Below, one piece after another: positions 8,892 to 16,258 of a stretch of DNA of 64,000 nucleotides. The stretch's first letter is position 1; the number at the start of each line of letters is the position of its first letter. The stretch comes from Roseovarius indicus (GTDB lineage Bacteria > Pseudomonadota > Alphaproteobacteria > Rhodobacterales > Rhodobacteraceae). The stretch spans positions 3,782,001 to 3,846,000 of the forward strand of contig NZ_CP031598.1 in assembly GCF_008728195.1 (NCBI RefSeq). Reading direction: 5' to 3'. The notes below the pieces were generated by a model. It did no database searches and was not told where the DNA came from. It worked only from the letters and a program-made list of their open reading frames with translations. The position numbers and the translations under genes were made by a program.

Positions 8892-9545
8892 GTGATTTGT
8901 GAGTGCGTGGTGCTTACTTGGCGAACGGTGGATGACAAGTGGTTCAAAAAACGTCAAAAAGAGGTTGGCGTCACCGCCGAGGATATTGCGCGGGAAATGG
9001 GGCGGACACGCTCCAATGTCTCTCACATTTACTCAGGAGACCAGCGTATGTCGCTGGATTGGGCTCGCGCGTTTGCCAAGGTGCTGCAGGTTCCCCTCGA
9101 AGAGGTGCTGAAGCGCGCCGGGGTGAGTGAGCCTGCCGAGGCTCAAAGGCTCACACCCGGTTTTTCGGAAAGCGATGCCGCACCATTTGTTTCTGATGGG
9201 TCGGCAGCAGATAATGCCCGCAAAATTGCCGCACTTCTAGGGGGCGACAAGCCAGGAGTTGACATCTGGACCGTGCGAACGGATGCCCTGATGCTGGAAG
9301 GTTACCGGCGCGGTGATCTCATCCTGGTTGATACCCATCAGAGCGAAAGATGCCGGGCCGGGGACATGGTAATCGCACAACTTTACAACTGGAAATCGGG
9401 ATCAGTGGAAACAGTGTTGCGGCTTTTTGAACCACCCGTTTTGATTGCCGTGAGCGCGACCGTTAGCGGTGGCCGAACCCATGTGGTTGATGGCAATAAT
9501 GTCGTGATCCGCGGAAAGGTGATTGCGTCATGGCGGACGAACTGA
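8892..9545 (+). CDS. CI-like phage repressor with S24-type C-terminal domain
   Basis: The protein maintains lysogeny by binding the operators beside it. It has an XRE helix-turn-helix near residues 18-72 (EVGVTAEDIAREMGRTRSNVS) and a LexA/CI-like beta domain near 130-215 (RRGDLILVD, RCRAGDMVIAQLY). The position of the catalytic serine, normally in a GDSM-like segment, reads TDALM, and the usual catalytic lysine region reads ETVLRLF. Self-cleavage may therefore not occur. The GTG at 8892 is the longest start; later GTG or ATG codons (for example near 8928-8932) are possible, since no strong ribosome site decides it. Confidence 0.8.
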   Translation: MICECVVLTWRTVDDKWFKKRQKEVGVTAEDIAREMGRTRSNVSHIYSGDQRMSLDWARAFAKVLQVPLEEVLKRAGVSEPAEAQRLTPGFSESDAAPFVSDGSAADNARKIAALLGGDKPGVDIWTVRTDALMLEGYRRGDLILVDTHQSERCRAGDMVIAQLYNWKSGSVETVLRLFEPPVLIAVSATVSGGRTHVVDGNNVVIRGKVIASWRTN

Positions 9546-9802
9546 CCCCTCCACGAACGCACAAAGAACAGCTTGAGCTTGAGGCGATCTATACTCGCAC
9601 ACAAAACGTCGTGAGGGTATTTGCCTTTGCATCACCGTTTCTTCTGTTTTTAGCCTGGGAATGGCTTGCTCGAATGCTCGGATACTCCGGCACGCTTATG
9701 TTTTTGTTTATTATGCAATTTTTCCTCATGGCGTGGCTTCCGGAGCGACCGGCGTATTGGCTTGCCGAAAAGAAATTCTACAAGAAGAACAGCTCAAACT
9801 AA
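9530..9802 (+). CDS. Small membrane protein co-expressed with the repressor
   Basis: A 90-aa protein with two hydrophobic segments, about residues 28-47 (VVRVFAFASPFLLFLAWEW) and 52-70 (YSGTLMFLFIMQFFLMAWL), a charged N-terminus and a lysine-rich C-terminus. It overlaps the end of the repressor gene by 16 bp and so should be expressed in the lysogen. Small membrane proteins in this position often act in superinfection exclusion, but that role is inferred from position only. Confidence 0.65.
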   Translation: MADELTPPRTHKEQLELEAIYTRTQNVVRVFAFASPFLLFLAWEWLARMLGYSGTLMFLFIMQFFLMAWLPERPAYWLAEKKFYKKNSSN

Positions 9803-9818
9803 CCTCATTGGTTAGTAA

Positions 9819-9861
9819 AACTAAAATTTTTAGTTGACAGTGCGCACCGCGCACCCATAAC
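9819..9861 (+). promoter_or_regulatory. Repressor-controlled early promoter
   Basis: The operator AACTAAAATTTTTAGTT (9819-9835) is a near copy of the site at 8867. It runs directly into a -35 element TTGACA (9834-9839), followed after 16 bp by CATAAC (9856-9861) as a -10. Repressor bound here would block the rightward run of small early genes and integrase. Confidence 0.7.
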
Positions 9862-9896
9862 TCTTGTGCCAGTACAGGCAACAGGAGTTTAGACAG

Positions 9897-10166
9897 GTGA
9901 CACAGGCAAGAAACCAATCGCCCTTCTCGATCCCGCACACGCGGGCGGGCAAGATCACGGATGAAACTCTGGATCAAATAACGGCCATCGCCGAGAAGGC
10001 CCAGAAGGGTATCGAGCTGTCCCACACAGAGGCATGCTTGATGCTGCTGACCGCCCCGCAGGTCTGCTTCGAGCTGCGCCAGCGGCGCGCGGCGATGGAC
10101 TTGATCAGCGACTGCACCGATCTGGACAACGTGAGTTTCATTCACTGCGACCGGGCGCCGGCATGA
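9897..10166 (+). CDS. Early phage hypothetical protein (89 aa)
   Basis: First gene after the repressor-controlled promoter. I chose the GTG at 9897 because AGGAG lies 9 nt upstream; a TTG at 9864 is open but has no ribosome site. The protein is soluble and helical (ITDETLDQITAIAEKAQKG). No family is recognised. It overlaps the next gene by ATGA. Confidence 0.6.
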   Translation: MTQARNQSPFSIPHTRAGKITDETLDQITAIAEKAQKGIELSHTEACLMLLTAPQVCFELRQRRAAMDLISDCTDLDNVSFIHCDRAPA

Positions 10167-10405
10167 GCGACGGGCAGGACATCACGCTGCGCACCATGAC
10201 GGCCGACGAACTGCGGGGGTTTAACTATGCGCTTGATTGCATGGAGACATGGGCGCGGCAGCTCGAAGCCGGCGCAGCCGACATACCCGAGACGGGGCCG
10301 ACCGTCCCGCTCGGTGTGCAGATCGTGAATTCCGCTCGCATGACGCGCGACCTTACCCGGGCAATGCGCGCCGGGTTCGGGCCGCCACCGCCGCCCCGAA
10401 TTTAG
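10163..10405 (+). CDS. Early phage hypothetical protein (80 aa)
   Basis: An 80-aa protein beginning MSDGQDITLRTMTADELRGF and ending in a proline run. Its ATG overlaps the previous stop (ATGA), which decides the start although the frame is open further upstream. The central part is helical. Function unknown. Confidence 0.6.
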   Translation: MSDGQDITLRTMTADELRGFNYALDCMETWARQLEAGAADIPETGPTVPLGVQIVNSARMTRDLTRAMRAGFGPPPPPRI

Positions 10406-10511
10406 TTTCCGACGGGGCCGTTCGGGCGCACCGATCTGCTCGCCGCCCGCCCCAGCCACCACTCCGACCCCCGCCAGCGAACGGCACGGCGGGGGCAACG
10501 AGGTCTAGAGC

Positions 10512-10688
10512 ATGGTAGCTACTGGCATTTTGGCGGGGCTGTTTGTCGTTTTCATGGTGGGGGTCTACGCCGTCGCATCTGTTTTTGGGGCGATGGACGA
10601 CACCCAGCACGATCCGCAAAGTTACGACACGGAATTCGACGTTTCGATCCGCAACTGGGCACAAATGCAAGATCGGTGGTCGGAATGA
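10512..10688 (+). CDS. Small single-pass membrane protein (58 aa)
   Basis: A short gene beginning MVATGILAGLFVVFMVG. Residues about 4-27 form one hydrophobic transmembrane segment, followed by an acidic cytosolic or periplasmic tail (MDDTQHDPQSYDTEFD). Its stop overlaps the ATG of the next gene (ATGA, 10685-10688), which supports it as a real coupled gene. Confidence 0.55.
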   Translation: MVATGILAGLFVVFMVGVYAVASVFGAMDDTQHDPQSYDTEFDVSIRNWAQMQDRWSE

Positions 10689-10945
10689 CGGTTTTCATTC
10701 AGGCCCCCGAGGTCGCACGCATGGTCGGGTTTTATTCTGCCGATGCGTTTCTGATGAACCGCCATCGCCTTGAAGACGAGGAAGGCTTTCCGATGCCGCT
10801 ACCTACGTCGCGGCGGCCGCTGAAATGGCGCCGCACGGAAGTGCAGGCGTGGGTCGACGGCATGGGGCGGCCAAAGCCCCATCTGCCGGACACGGCCGGC
10901 ATGGGCGCCAACGTCGTGCTGCTGGCGGAAGCGAGGCGCGGCTGA
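10685..10945 (+). CDS. Excisionase/AlpA-like DNA-binding protein
   Basis: An 86-aa protein beginning MTVFIQAPEVARMVGF. The pattern of a short winged-helix reader is visible: helix near residues 7-15, then LPTSRRPLKWRRTEVQAWVDGM, similar to the wing and final helix of AlpA/Xis-type proteins. Such proteins direct excision with the phage integrase or act as regulators. It overlaps its neighbours at both ends. Confidence 0.6.
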   Translation: MTVFIQAPEVARMVGFYSADAFLMNRHRLEDEEGFPMPLPTSRRPLKWRRTEVQAWVDGMGRPKPHLPDTAGMGANVVLLAEARRG

Positions 10946-11124
10946 TGTGCGGCTTCATCAGCATTCACGGTGCAGCTCAAGCCGCTAAAGCGGAATACGA
11001 CCGGCAACGCATTGAAGCTACGGTGCTGTCGCCGATCTTCGCGGCGGTCGAACACAAGGGCCGCTGGCTCCCCGTCTATGAAGGGCGCAGCAATATTCCA
11101 AGAGTGGAAAGGAAGGGGGCGTGA
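10945..11124 (+). CDS. Early phage hypothetical protein (59 aa)
   Basis: A 59-aa protein beginning MCGFISIHGAAQAAK. The ATG shares a base with the previous stop (TGATG). Its own stop overlaps the next ATG. No family is recognised. Confidence 0.5.
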   Translation: MCGFISIHGAAQAAKAEYDRQRIEATVLSPIFAAVEHKGRWLPVYEGRSNIPRVERKGA

Positions 11125-11363
11125 TGGACGAAACCATCGCTAAATTGCTGGCAGCCGCATCACAAGCGCAAGGTGCAGCTGGGGACATGATCGAGGCGGT
11201 GCGCGAAGGAAGCATTACGCCGCATGACAATGTTGGCTCGGGAGACACCGCGACGATCCTGGCCGACGGGCTGCGCATTCTGATCGAGCTGACCGAAAGC
11301 GATACCGGGTCCGCCGGCCAGCTGCACGGCGCCCTGATCCGGTTCCTGGAGGATCGCGTATGA
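11124..11363 (+). CDS. Early phage hypothetical protein (79 aa)
   Basis: A helical, acidic protein beginning MDETIAKLLAAASQAQG. The start is ATG 11124, preceded by a purine-rich AAGGAAGGGGG; the GTG one codon earlier is possible. The C-terminal half (ATILADGLRILIELTES) is amphipathic. Function unknown. Confidence 0.55.
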   Translation: MDETIAKLLAAASQAQGAAGDMIEAVREGSITPHDNVGSGDTATILADGLRILIELTESDTGSAGQLHGALIRFLEDRV

Positions 11364-11578
11364 CCGACACCGACGCCACCCTGGCCGACGATTACATGAC
11401 CAAGCTCCCGCTGGTGATGAAGGCCAAGGCCAAGCTGATCGCGCGCGGCCTGACACGCGGCCGAGCACGGTGCAGCTGCAGCCCCAAGGGCACCCGCACG
11501 CTGCGCGTCAGGATCGCCGGCCGCAAGAACCACGCCCGCGCGGCCTGCGAGGCGTGCGGCTTCTGGCTGGTGGAGTGA
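11360..11578 (+). CDS. Small putative zinc-binding phage protein (72 aa)
   Basis: A basic 72-aa protein beginning MTDTDATLADDYM. Cysteines occur as RCSCSPKG and CEACGFW, a spacing compatible with a zinc ribbon. Basic residues between the pairs suggest nucleic acid binding. It overlaps the previous gene by ATGA. Confidence 0.6.
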   Translation: MTDTDATLADDYMTKLPLVMKAKAKLIARGLTRGRARCSCSPKGTRTLRVRIAGRKNHARAACEACGFWLVE

Positions 11579-11583
11579 GCGGG

Positions 11584-11895
11584 ATGGCCCTGCCCTACAA
11601 GACGCGCGAGACGATGCGCGTCGTGCAGGCGCCGAACGTCTATGCCGGCGAAACGTGCGACCAGCACGAACCGCGCTGGATCGGATCGGCCGAGGGCGAC
11701 AAGGATGGAGCTGGTCCGGTCGGGCTCGAAGATGCCCTGATGCTGAGCGCAACAACCTTCCCGCCCGGAACGATAGTCACCATCCACGAGCCCGAATGCC
11801 CGCAGTGCCACACGGTGCCGACATGGATGGGTGGCCGCTGGGAATGCGAATGCGACCTCGACTGGCGAGGGTTCGCGGAAGACCACTTTTCTTGA
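11584..11895 (+). CDS. Putative zinc-ribbon phage protein (103 aa)
   Basis: A 103-aa protein (start MALPYKTRETMRV, 5 bp after the previous stop). The C-terminal part has CPQCHTVP followed 13 residues on by CECDLDW, a zinc-ribbon-like pair. The upstream in-frame extension reads like non-coding sequence and overlaps the previous gene, so I reject it. Confidence 0.6.
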   Translation: MALPYKTRETMRVVQAPNVYAGETCDQHEPRWIGSAEGDKDGAGPVGLEDALMLSATTFPPGTIVTIHEPECPQCHTVPTWMGGRWECECDLDWRGFAEDHFS

Positions 11896-11908
11896 GAAGG
11901 AGCGAACA

Positions 11909-12112
11909 GTGATCCACCTTAACCACTCCGTAACCGGTGGCCAAATCGGCGCCGAGCTGGCGAATGACGAAGAAGAACTTGCCTATGCCCTGGTGGCCAT
12001 CGCCGAGGCCGGGCCGTCGGATACCGAGATTGCAGACCATCTGCACGGCAGCGACCGGGAGGCCGTCAGAGATTTCTGCAATGCCCTCGCGATCACGCTG
12101 GCCGACGATTGA
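11909..12112 (+). CDS. Early phage hypothetical protein (67 aa, GTG start)
   Basis: The ribosome site GAGAAGGAG lies 6 nt before the GTG at 11909, which gives a 67-aa acidic protein (VIHLNHSVTGGQIG). Acidic, helical and without a recognised motif. A small acidic phage protein may be a DNA mimic or host inhibitor, but nothing shows this directly. Confidence 0.55.
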   Translation: MIHLNHSVTGGQIGAELANDEEELAYALVAIAEAGPSDTEIADHLHGSDREAVRDFCNALAITLADD

Positions 12113-12130
12113 TCAGAGGGCACCTGGATT

Positions 12131-12331
12131 ATGAGGAACCGCGCGCATCTGCTTGAAATTATCCGCGAAGAACAGAGGCGCGGAGAGGCCTGCCCCTGCG
12201 GCGGGTCAAACGAAATGTGTGGGTGTCAAAACCGACCGAACCGGAAAGAGCCATGCGGCGAGTGCCATCTGCAGCCAGGCGAAACGTGTGACATTTGCGG
12301 CGCGCAAGAACTGGCAAAAGGGTCGGTATGA
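12131..12331 (+). CDS. Cysteine-rich small phage protein (66 aa)
   Basis: A 66-aa protein with nine cysteines in a series of pairs (CPCGG, CGCQ, CGECH, CDICG), a pattern of two small zinc-binding knuckles. The N-terminus is basic (MRNRAHLLEIIREEQRR). It overlaps the next gene by ATGA. Confidence 0.6.
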   Translation: MRNRAHLLEIIREEQRRGEACPCGGSNEMCGCQNRPNRKEPCGECHLQPGETCDICGAQELAKGSV

Positions 12332-12528
12332 CGCACCCGGCTTTTCACTCAATTTCAGATGCCATTGAGGCGCTTGAAGCTGCACTGGAAAGCGCGAACC
12401 TCACCCTCATTCAGCGACAGGTTCTTTCCGACATGCGAGACGATCTGCACGGAGTGAACGAAATCGACACGTTTTCCGACGTGTGCAAATTGGCGATCTT
12501 GCGCGCCCAACGTGGACATTTTTTCTAG
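12328..12528 (+). CDS. Early phage hypothetical protein (66 aa)
   Basis: A 66-aa helical protein beginning MTHPAFHSISDAIEAL. It is coupled to the preceding gene by ATGA and lies 12 bp before the integrase. No family is recognised. Confidence 0.55.
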   Translation: MTHPAFHSISDAIEALEAALESANLTLIQRQVLSDMRDDLHGVNEIDTFSDVCKLAILRAQRGHFF

Positions 12529-12540
12529 AGGAACGCTCTG

Positions 12541-13731
12541 ATGCCGAAACCCATCCGCGAAAAGGTCAAGGGCCTCCGCCAGCGCGAGCGCAGCGATGGC
12601 ACCTGGCGCGTGTGGTGGGAACCCACGGGCGCCGAAAAGAAGCTCGGGCTGGAAGCCGTCAACCTCGATGCCGACCGGCCGGCCTGGTCGATCCGCGAGG
12701 CCGAGGCCCAGAACAGGGCGGTGCGCCGGGCGCTGAACGGCGAAACCACCAAGGCCCGGCAACAGACGGCGCGCACCATCGACGCGCTCATCGAAACCTA
12801 TCGCGATCACAAGTGGTATCAGAAGCGGGCGGCGGGCACCAAGCGCGGCTATAAGACCCTGCTGAATGCGATCAGCAAGAAGTGGGGCGGATACAAGGTC
12901 AGCGATTTTGACAGCGACGTGATGCAGGCGTGGCATGACACGCTGGCCGACAGCTCGGGCGCCAACTACGCCACCAAGATGACCGTCATGATGTCGATGT
13001 TGTTCAAGCTGGCCGAACGCCTTCGCTGGCGTCCCAAGGGCTCGAACCCCTGCATCGGTCTGGAACGCGAGAAGGCAAAACCCCGCTCCCGCTATGCCAG
13101 CTGGGAGGAATTCGACGCGCTCCTGGCCGCGGCCGAGGATCTGGGTATGCCCTCGCTCGGCGCGGCCGTGGCGCTGTCTTTCCTGCAGGGCCAGCGCCAG
13201 ACGGATATCTTGGCGGCGCGCGTGTGCGAGTTTGTGCAGGTGTCGATGGTGCTGCCGAGCGAGGATGAAGATTTCCCCCGCAAGGTTTGGGTCTGGGATT
13301 TCAAACGCTCGAAGAATGACAAGGACGGCACCGTGCCGCTGCATGACGAGGCCGTGGCATGGGTCCAGCGCATGGCCGACCTGCGCAGGGGCGCCGATGA
13401 TCCGCTGCTGGTCGATGAGCGTGTCGGCCGGGCCTATGACCTCGATCTGTTCCAGCACCGGTGGAGCGACCTGCGCGCCAGGGCGGCCAAGGCGTGCCCG
13501 TCGCTGCTGGCGGCAGGCCAGGTACTGCAGTTCCGCGACCTGCGCCGCTCGGCCAGCACCTGGGCGCGGATCGGCGGCGCGAGCCACGAGGATGTGGGCG
13601 ACCTGCTGGGCAATACCGTCGCTGATAACCCGGTGCTGGCGGCCACCTACATGCCGGCGAACTTCTACACCGCCGCCCGCGCCGTCAGCGCGATCCGTCG
13701 GCCAGGATCGAAAGAAAGGAAGAAAGCGTGA
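12541..13731 (+). CDS. int: Phage tyrosine integrase
   Basis: A 396-aa site-specific recombinase for integration at tRNA-Thr. The N-terminal half (about 75-165) is the core-binding SAM-like domain. The catalytic domain shows the first arginine in GQRQTDIL (R219), a candidate lysine in DFKRSKND, the second arginine in RDLRRSA (about 335) and the tyrosine in LAATYMPAN (Y370). The motif before the second arginine is FRDLRR where HDLRR is usual, a common variant. It is the last sizeable gene before the tRNA, in the expected position. Confidence 0.9.
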   Translation: MPKPIREKVKGLRQRERSDGTWRVWWEPTGAEKKLGLEAVNLDADRPAWSIREAEAQNRAVRRALNGETTKARQQTARTIDALIETYRDHKWYQKRAAGTKRGYKTLLNAISKKWGGYKVSDFDSDVMQAWHDTLADSSGANYATKMTVMMSMLFKLAERLRWRPKGSNPCIGLEREKAKPRSRYASWEEFDALLAAAEDLGMPSLGAAVALSFLQGQRQTDILAARVCEFVQVSMVLPSEDEDFPRKVWVWDFKRSKNDKDGTVPLHDEAVAWVQRMADLRRGADDPLLVDERVGRAYDLDLFQHRWSDLRARAAKACPSLLAAGQVLQFRDLRRSASTWARIGGASHEDVGDLLGNTVADNPVLAATYMPANFYTAARAVSAIRRPGSKERKKA

Positions 13732-13892
13732 CACCCATTCAAACAATCGTCGCCCATCTAGCCAGCCTGGAACCTATCGCTAGCTCGACCGATGCCAAGC
13801 GCGATCTGGAAGAAGCGGCCAAGGCCATTGATGACGAACTGCAATATCTGCGCCAAGAAGTGATCCGGCTGTCGAACCCGGGAGCACGGTGA
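13728..13892 (+). CDS. Small phage protein (54 aa, GTG start)
   Basis: A 54-aa protein starting at a GTG that overlaps the integrase stop (GTGA) and stopping on the ATG of the next gene. It begins VTPIQTIVAHLASLEP, and the middle (AKRDLEEAAKAIDDELQYLR) is a strong amphipathic helix or coiled coil. The overlaps on both sides support expression; function unknown. Confidence 0.5.
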   Translation: MTPIQTIVAHLASLEPIASSTDAKRDLEEAAKAIDDELQYLRQEVIRLSNPGAR

Positions 13893-14257
13893 TGGAAATC
13901 CGCGGCGCCGGCTGCAGCTGGGCGGTTTACGACGGGGATCGTCCGATAGCCAAGGCCAGCCACTACGACGTGGCATGTGCCAAGGCCAATCGGCTGGAAC
14001 GCGAACGTCATCTGAGCGTGCGCATCTGCCTTGGCTGCGGTTGCGGCTTCCCCTCGACGGGGCCAGGTCATCGCCGTTGTGATAGCTGCCAGAAACAGCG
14101 TCCGAATTCGGACGGTTCGGACGCTCGGACGCACGAAAAGCCCGTTTCCCTAAAAATGCCTTTTGAACAGTGGGTTAATGGTGCCCCCAGACGGATTCGA
14201 ACCGCCGACCTACTGATTACAAATCAGTTGCTCTACCAGCTGAGCTATAGGGGCTGA
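13892..14257 (+). CDS. Phage zinc-ribbon ORF that runs into tRNA-Thr
   Basis: The first ~95 residues (MEIRGAGCSWAVYDG) look real, with a metal-binding pattern CLGCGCGF then CDSCQKQ. The last ~25 codons are simply the antisense strand of the host tRNA-Thr. The present C-terminus was therefore created, or at least reshaped, by integration at the tRNA. The true extent of the functional protein is uncertain. Confidence 0.5.
   Translation: MEIRGAGCSWAVYDGDRPIAKASHYDVACAKANRLERERHLSVRICLGCGCGFPSTGPGHRRCDSCQKQRPNSDGSDARTHEKPVSLKMPFEQWVNGAPRRIRTADLLITNQLLYQLSYRG
14179..14254 (-). tRNA. tRNA-Thr (anticodon UGU)
   Basis: Read on the minus strand, the 76-nt gene folds as a full cloverleaf: acceptor GCCCCTA/TGGGGGC, D arm with AGCTGGTAGA, anticodon loop TTTGTAA with TGT at positions 34-36, T loop TTCGAAT, and an encoded ACCA end (14179-14182). 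The 3' end faces the prophage integrase, which marks it as the probable attachment site. Confidence 0.97.
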
Positions 14258-14429
14258 GGCTGCGGTCGAGCCTCGTGCGTCCGGGCGCGGGGCGGCCGGG
14301 CTGCTTCGCCCTAATGCCAAAGCTCTGGCGCGGATGCAACTGCGAATGAGCGTCGGCGGGCGGCCTGCTTCACATTCCGGGTGCGGCGGGGCTAAGCTGG
14401 CGCGAACCGATCGCAGGGGCAGGCAACGG

Positions 14430-15248
14430 ATGCGGATACTCGTCCATCCCGGATTTCACAAGACCGGCACCACCAGCGTGCAATACGGGCTGGATCGCAA
14501 TGCCGCGGTTCTGGCCGACCGGGTGCGCGTGCTGCAGGCGAACGACTTCCCCAAGGCGATCACCGCCGCGCGGCGGCACACCGCACAGCCGGCGCCGCGG
14601 CGGCTGCGGAATTACGCGTCGGGGTTTGCCGAGGCGGTGGCGCCGCTCGACCCCGCCGATGCGCGGCCGCTGCTGATCAGCTCGGAAAAGCTGCTGGGCT
14701 GGATCCCGGGGCGGCGCGAGAACTGGGGCTATGCCGACACGCCGGATTTCATGGAACGGCTGGCGGATGTGCTGATCGGGCATTTCGGCGAGGCGGCGGA
14801 GATCACCTTCTGTTTCACCACGCGGGCCGCCGAAGACTGGCAGCGCAGCGTCTACTGGCAGAACCTGCGGTCGATGCGGATCACCGAGGATTTCGAGACC
14901 TACCGGGCGCGGCTGGCCGAAGGCGCGCAGCTTGACGCGGTGGTCGCGGCGGTGCGGGCGCGGCTCGGGGGCCGGGCCCGGGTGATGGCCCGGCCCATCG
15001 AAGAGTTATCGGGCGAGCCGCAGGGGCCGCTGGGCGCCATCCTGCGGGAGCTGGGCGTTGCGGCCGACGACCTTGTGCCCTTCAAGTCGTACAACATGCA
15101 GCCCGCGGGCGCGGCGGAGGAGCTGTTGCGCCTCAACCGGTCGGATCTCGACGATGCCGCGCTGACCGAGACCAAGCGCAAGCTGCTGCAGGACTACCAG
15201 GAGGCCGGGCTGACCCGGCAGGCGGCGGAGCGGTCGGGCGGCGGCTGA
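14430..15248 (+). CDS. Sulfotransferase-like protein
   Basis: A 272-aa protein whose N-terminus MRILVHPGFHKTGTTSVQ carries the phosphosulfate-binding loop pattern (KTGTTS) of sulfotransferase-family proteins. The rest is predicted alpha/beta. The frame is open upstream, but the conserved strand starts at this ATG. It lies beside a second protein of similar size and opening, suggesting a pair acting on cell-surface or exopolysaccharide substrates. Acceptor unknown. Confidence 0.65.
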   Translation: MRILVHPGFHKTGTTSVQYGLDRNAAVLADRVRVLQANDFPKAITAARRHTAQPAPRRLRNYASGFAEAVAPLDPADARPLLISSEKLLGWIPGRRENWGYADTPDFMERLADVLIGHFGEAAEITFCFTTRAAEDWQRSVYWQNLRSMRITEDFETYRARLAEGAQLDAVVAAVRARLGGRARVMARPIEELSGEPQGPLGAILRELGVAADDLVPFKSYNMQPAGAAEELLRLNRSDLDDAALTETKRKLLQDYQEAGLTRQAAERSGGG

Positions 15249-15373
15249 GCGCCCTGCCCTGCCCGCGACACTCCCCCGCGCAACACCTCGCGGCCGAGGG
15301 GTCGAAAGCTGTTTAACTGCTTGCAAAACCCTCTATATTGGCGACCGATCACAAAGCCGGGACAGGATATTTC

Positions 15374-16249
15374 ATGCAGGTCGTTCTTCACGCAGGCGCC
15401 CATGTGACCGACGAGGACAGGCTGATCACCTGCCTTGTCGACAATGCCGGGATGCTGGCGGCGCGGGGCACCATCGTGCCGAAGCCGGACGATTACCGCA
15501 TCCTTCTGCGCGACATCGTCAACGCCGCCACGCAGAACGGGGTGAGCCCCGAGGCGCGCGACGTGATCCTCGACGCGGTGCTGCCCGGCGAGGAGGAGGC
15601 CGAGCGGGTGATCCTGTCGAATGACAGCTTCTTCGGCACGCACAAGATGGCGGTGAAGCGGATGTTCTACCCCGCCGCCTGTGCCCGGCTCGAGGCGATG
15701 CGGAAGATCTTTCCCGACGACGAGGTCGAGCTGTTCTTTGCCGTGCGCAACCCGGCGACCTTCATGCCGGCGCTGCTGGCGATGACCAATTTCAACACGA
15801 TCGACGACGTGTTCCGGGGCTATGACCCGTTCAGTTTCCGCTGGTCGGAGCTGTTCGAGCGGATCCGGGCGCAGGTGCCGGACATTCCGATCACCGTCTG
15901 GTGCAACGAGGATACGCCGCTGATCTGGGGCGAGGTGGTGCGCGAGATGGCGGCGCTCGACGCGACCGTGGGCTTCGAGGGCGAATTCTCGCTTCTGTCC
16001 GAGATCATGACCGAAACGGGCATGAAACGCTTCCACGCCTATATGGGCGAGCATCCGGGGATGAGCGAGATCCAGAAGCGGCGGGTGATCTCGGCCTTTC
16101 TCGACAAGTATGCCGATGAAGAGGCGGTCGAGGAGGAATACGACATCGACGGCTGGACCGAGGACAAGATCAACCAGCTGACCGATATCTACGAAGACGA
16201 CATCATGGCCATTCCGCAGGTGCCGGGCGTGACGATGATCACGCCCTGA
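15374..16249 (+). CDS. Sulfotransferase-like / conserved Rhodobacterales protein
   Basis: A 291-aa acidic protein beginning MQVVLHAGAHVTDEDRL. Its opening strand-loop resembles that of the neighbouring sulfotransferase-like protein, with AGAHVTDE where that one has KTGTTS, so the binding loop is altered. The middle (FAVRNPATFMPALL) matches the fold pattern of the family. The purine-rich segment GGGACAGGA precedes the start. It may be a diverged, perhaps inactive, paralogue. Function uncertain. Confidence 0.5.
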   Translation: MQVVLHAGAHVTDEDRLITCLVDNAGMLAARGTIVPKPDDYRILLRDIVNAATQNGVSPEARDVILDAVLPGEEEAERVILSNDSFFGTHKMAVKRMFYPAACARLEAMRKIFPDDEVELFFAVRNPATFMPALLAMTNFNTIDDVFRGYDPFSFRWSELFERIRAQVPDIPITVWCNEDTPLIWGEVVREMAALDATVGFEGEFSLLSEIMTETGMKRFHAYMGEHPGMSEIQKRRVISAFLDKYADEEAVEEEYDIDGWTEDKINQLTDIYEDDIMAIPQVPGVTMITP

Positions 16250-16258
16250 GCGACGGGG

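Larger units (their letters stand above)
1..14182. mobile_element. Prophage (one end), integrated at tRNA-Thr
   Basis: This block holds terminase, replication helicase and primase, a divergent Cro/CI-type switch, many tiny overlapping early genes and a tyrosine integrase. It stops at the 3' end of a tRNA-Thr gene. Integration at the 3' end of a tRNA is the usual choice of tyrosine integrases, so the attachment core probably lies inside the tRNA's 3' part (about 14179-14200). The other end, with head, tail and lysis genes, lies before base 1 and is not visible. The right boundary is inferred from the tRNA and the nearby integrase; I have not seen the duplicated att core. Confidence 0.9.

Noticed and set aside
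12355..13746. 463-codon minus-strand frame over the integrase
   Set aside because: It is the shadow of the intact tyrosine integrase and starts and ends without signals.
14183..14257. C-terminal peptide of the zinc-ribbon frame as a conserved domain
   Set aside because: The apparent peptide is simply the antisense of tRNA-Thr, a known source of false similarity.
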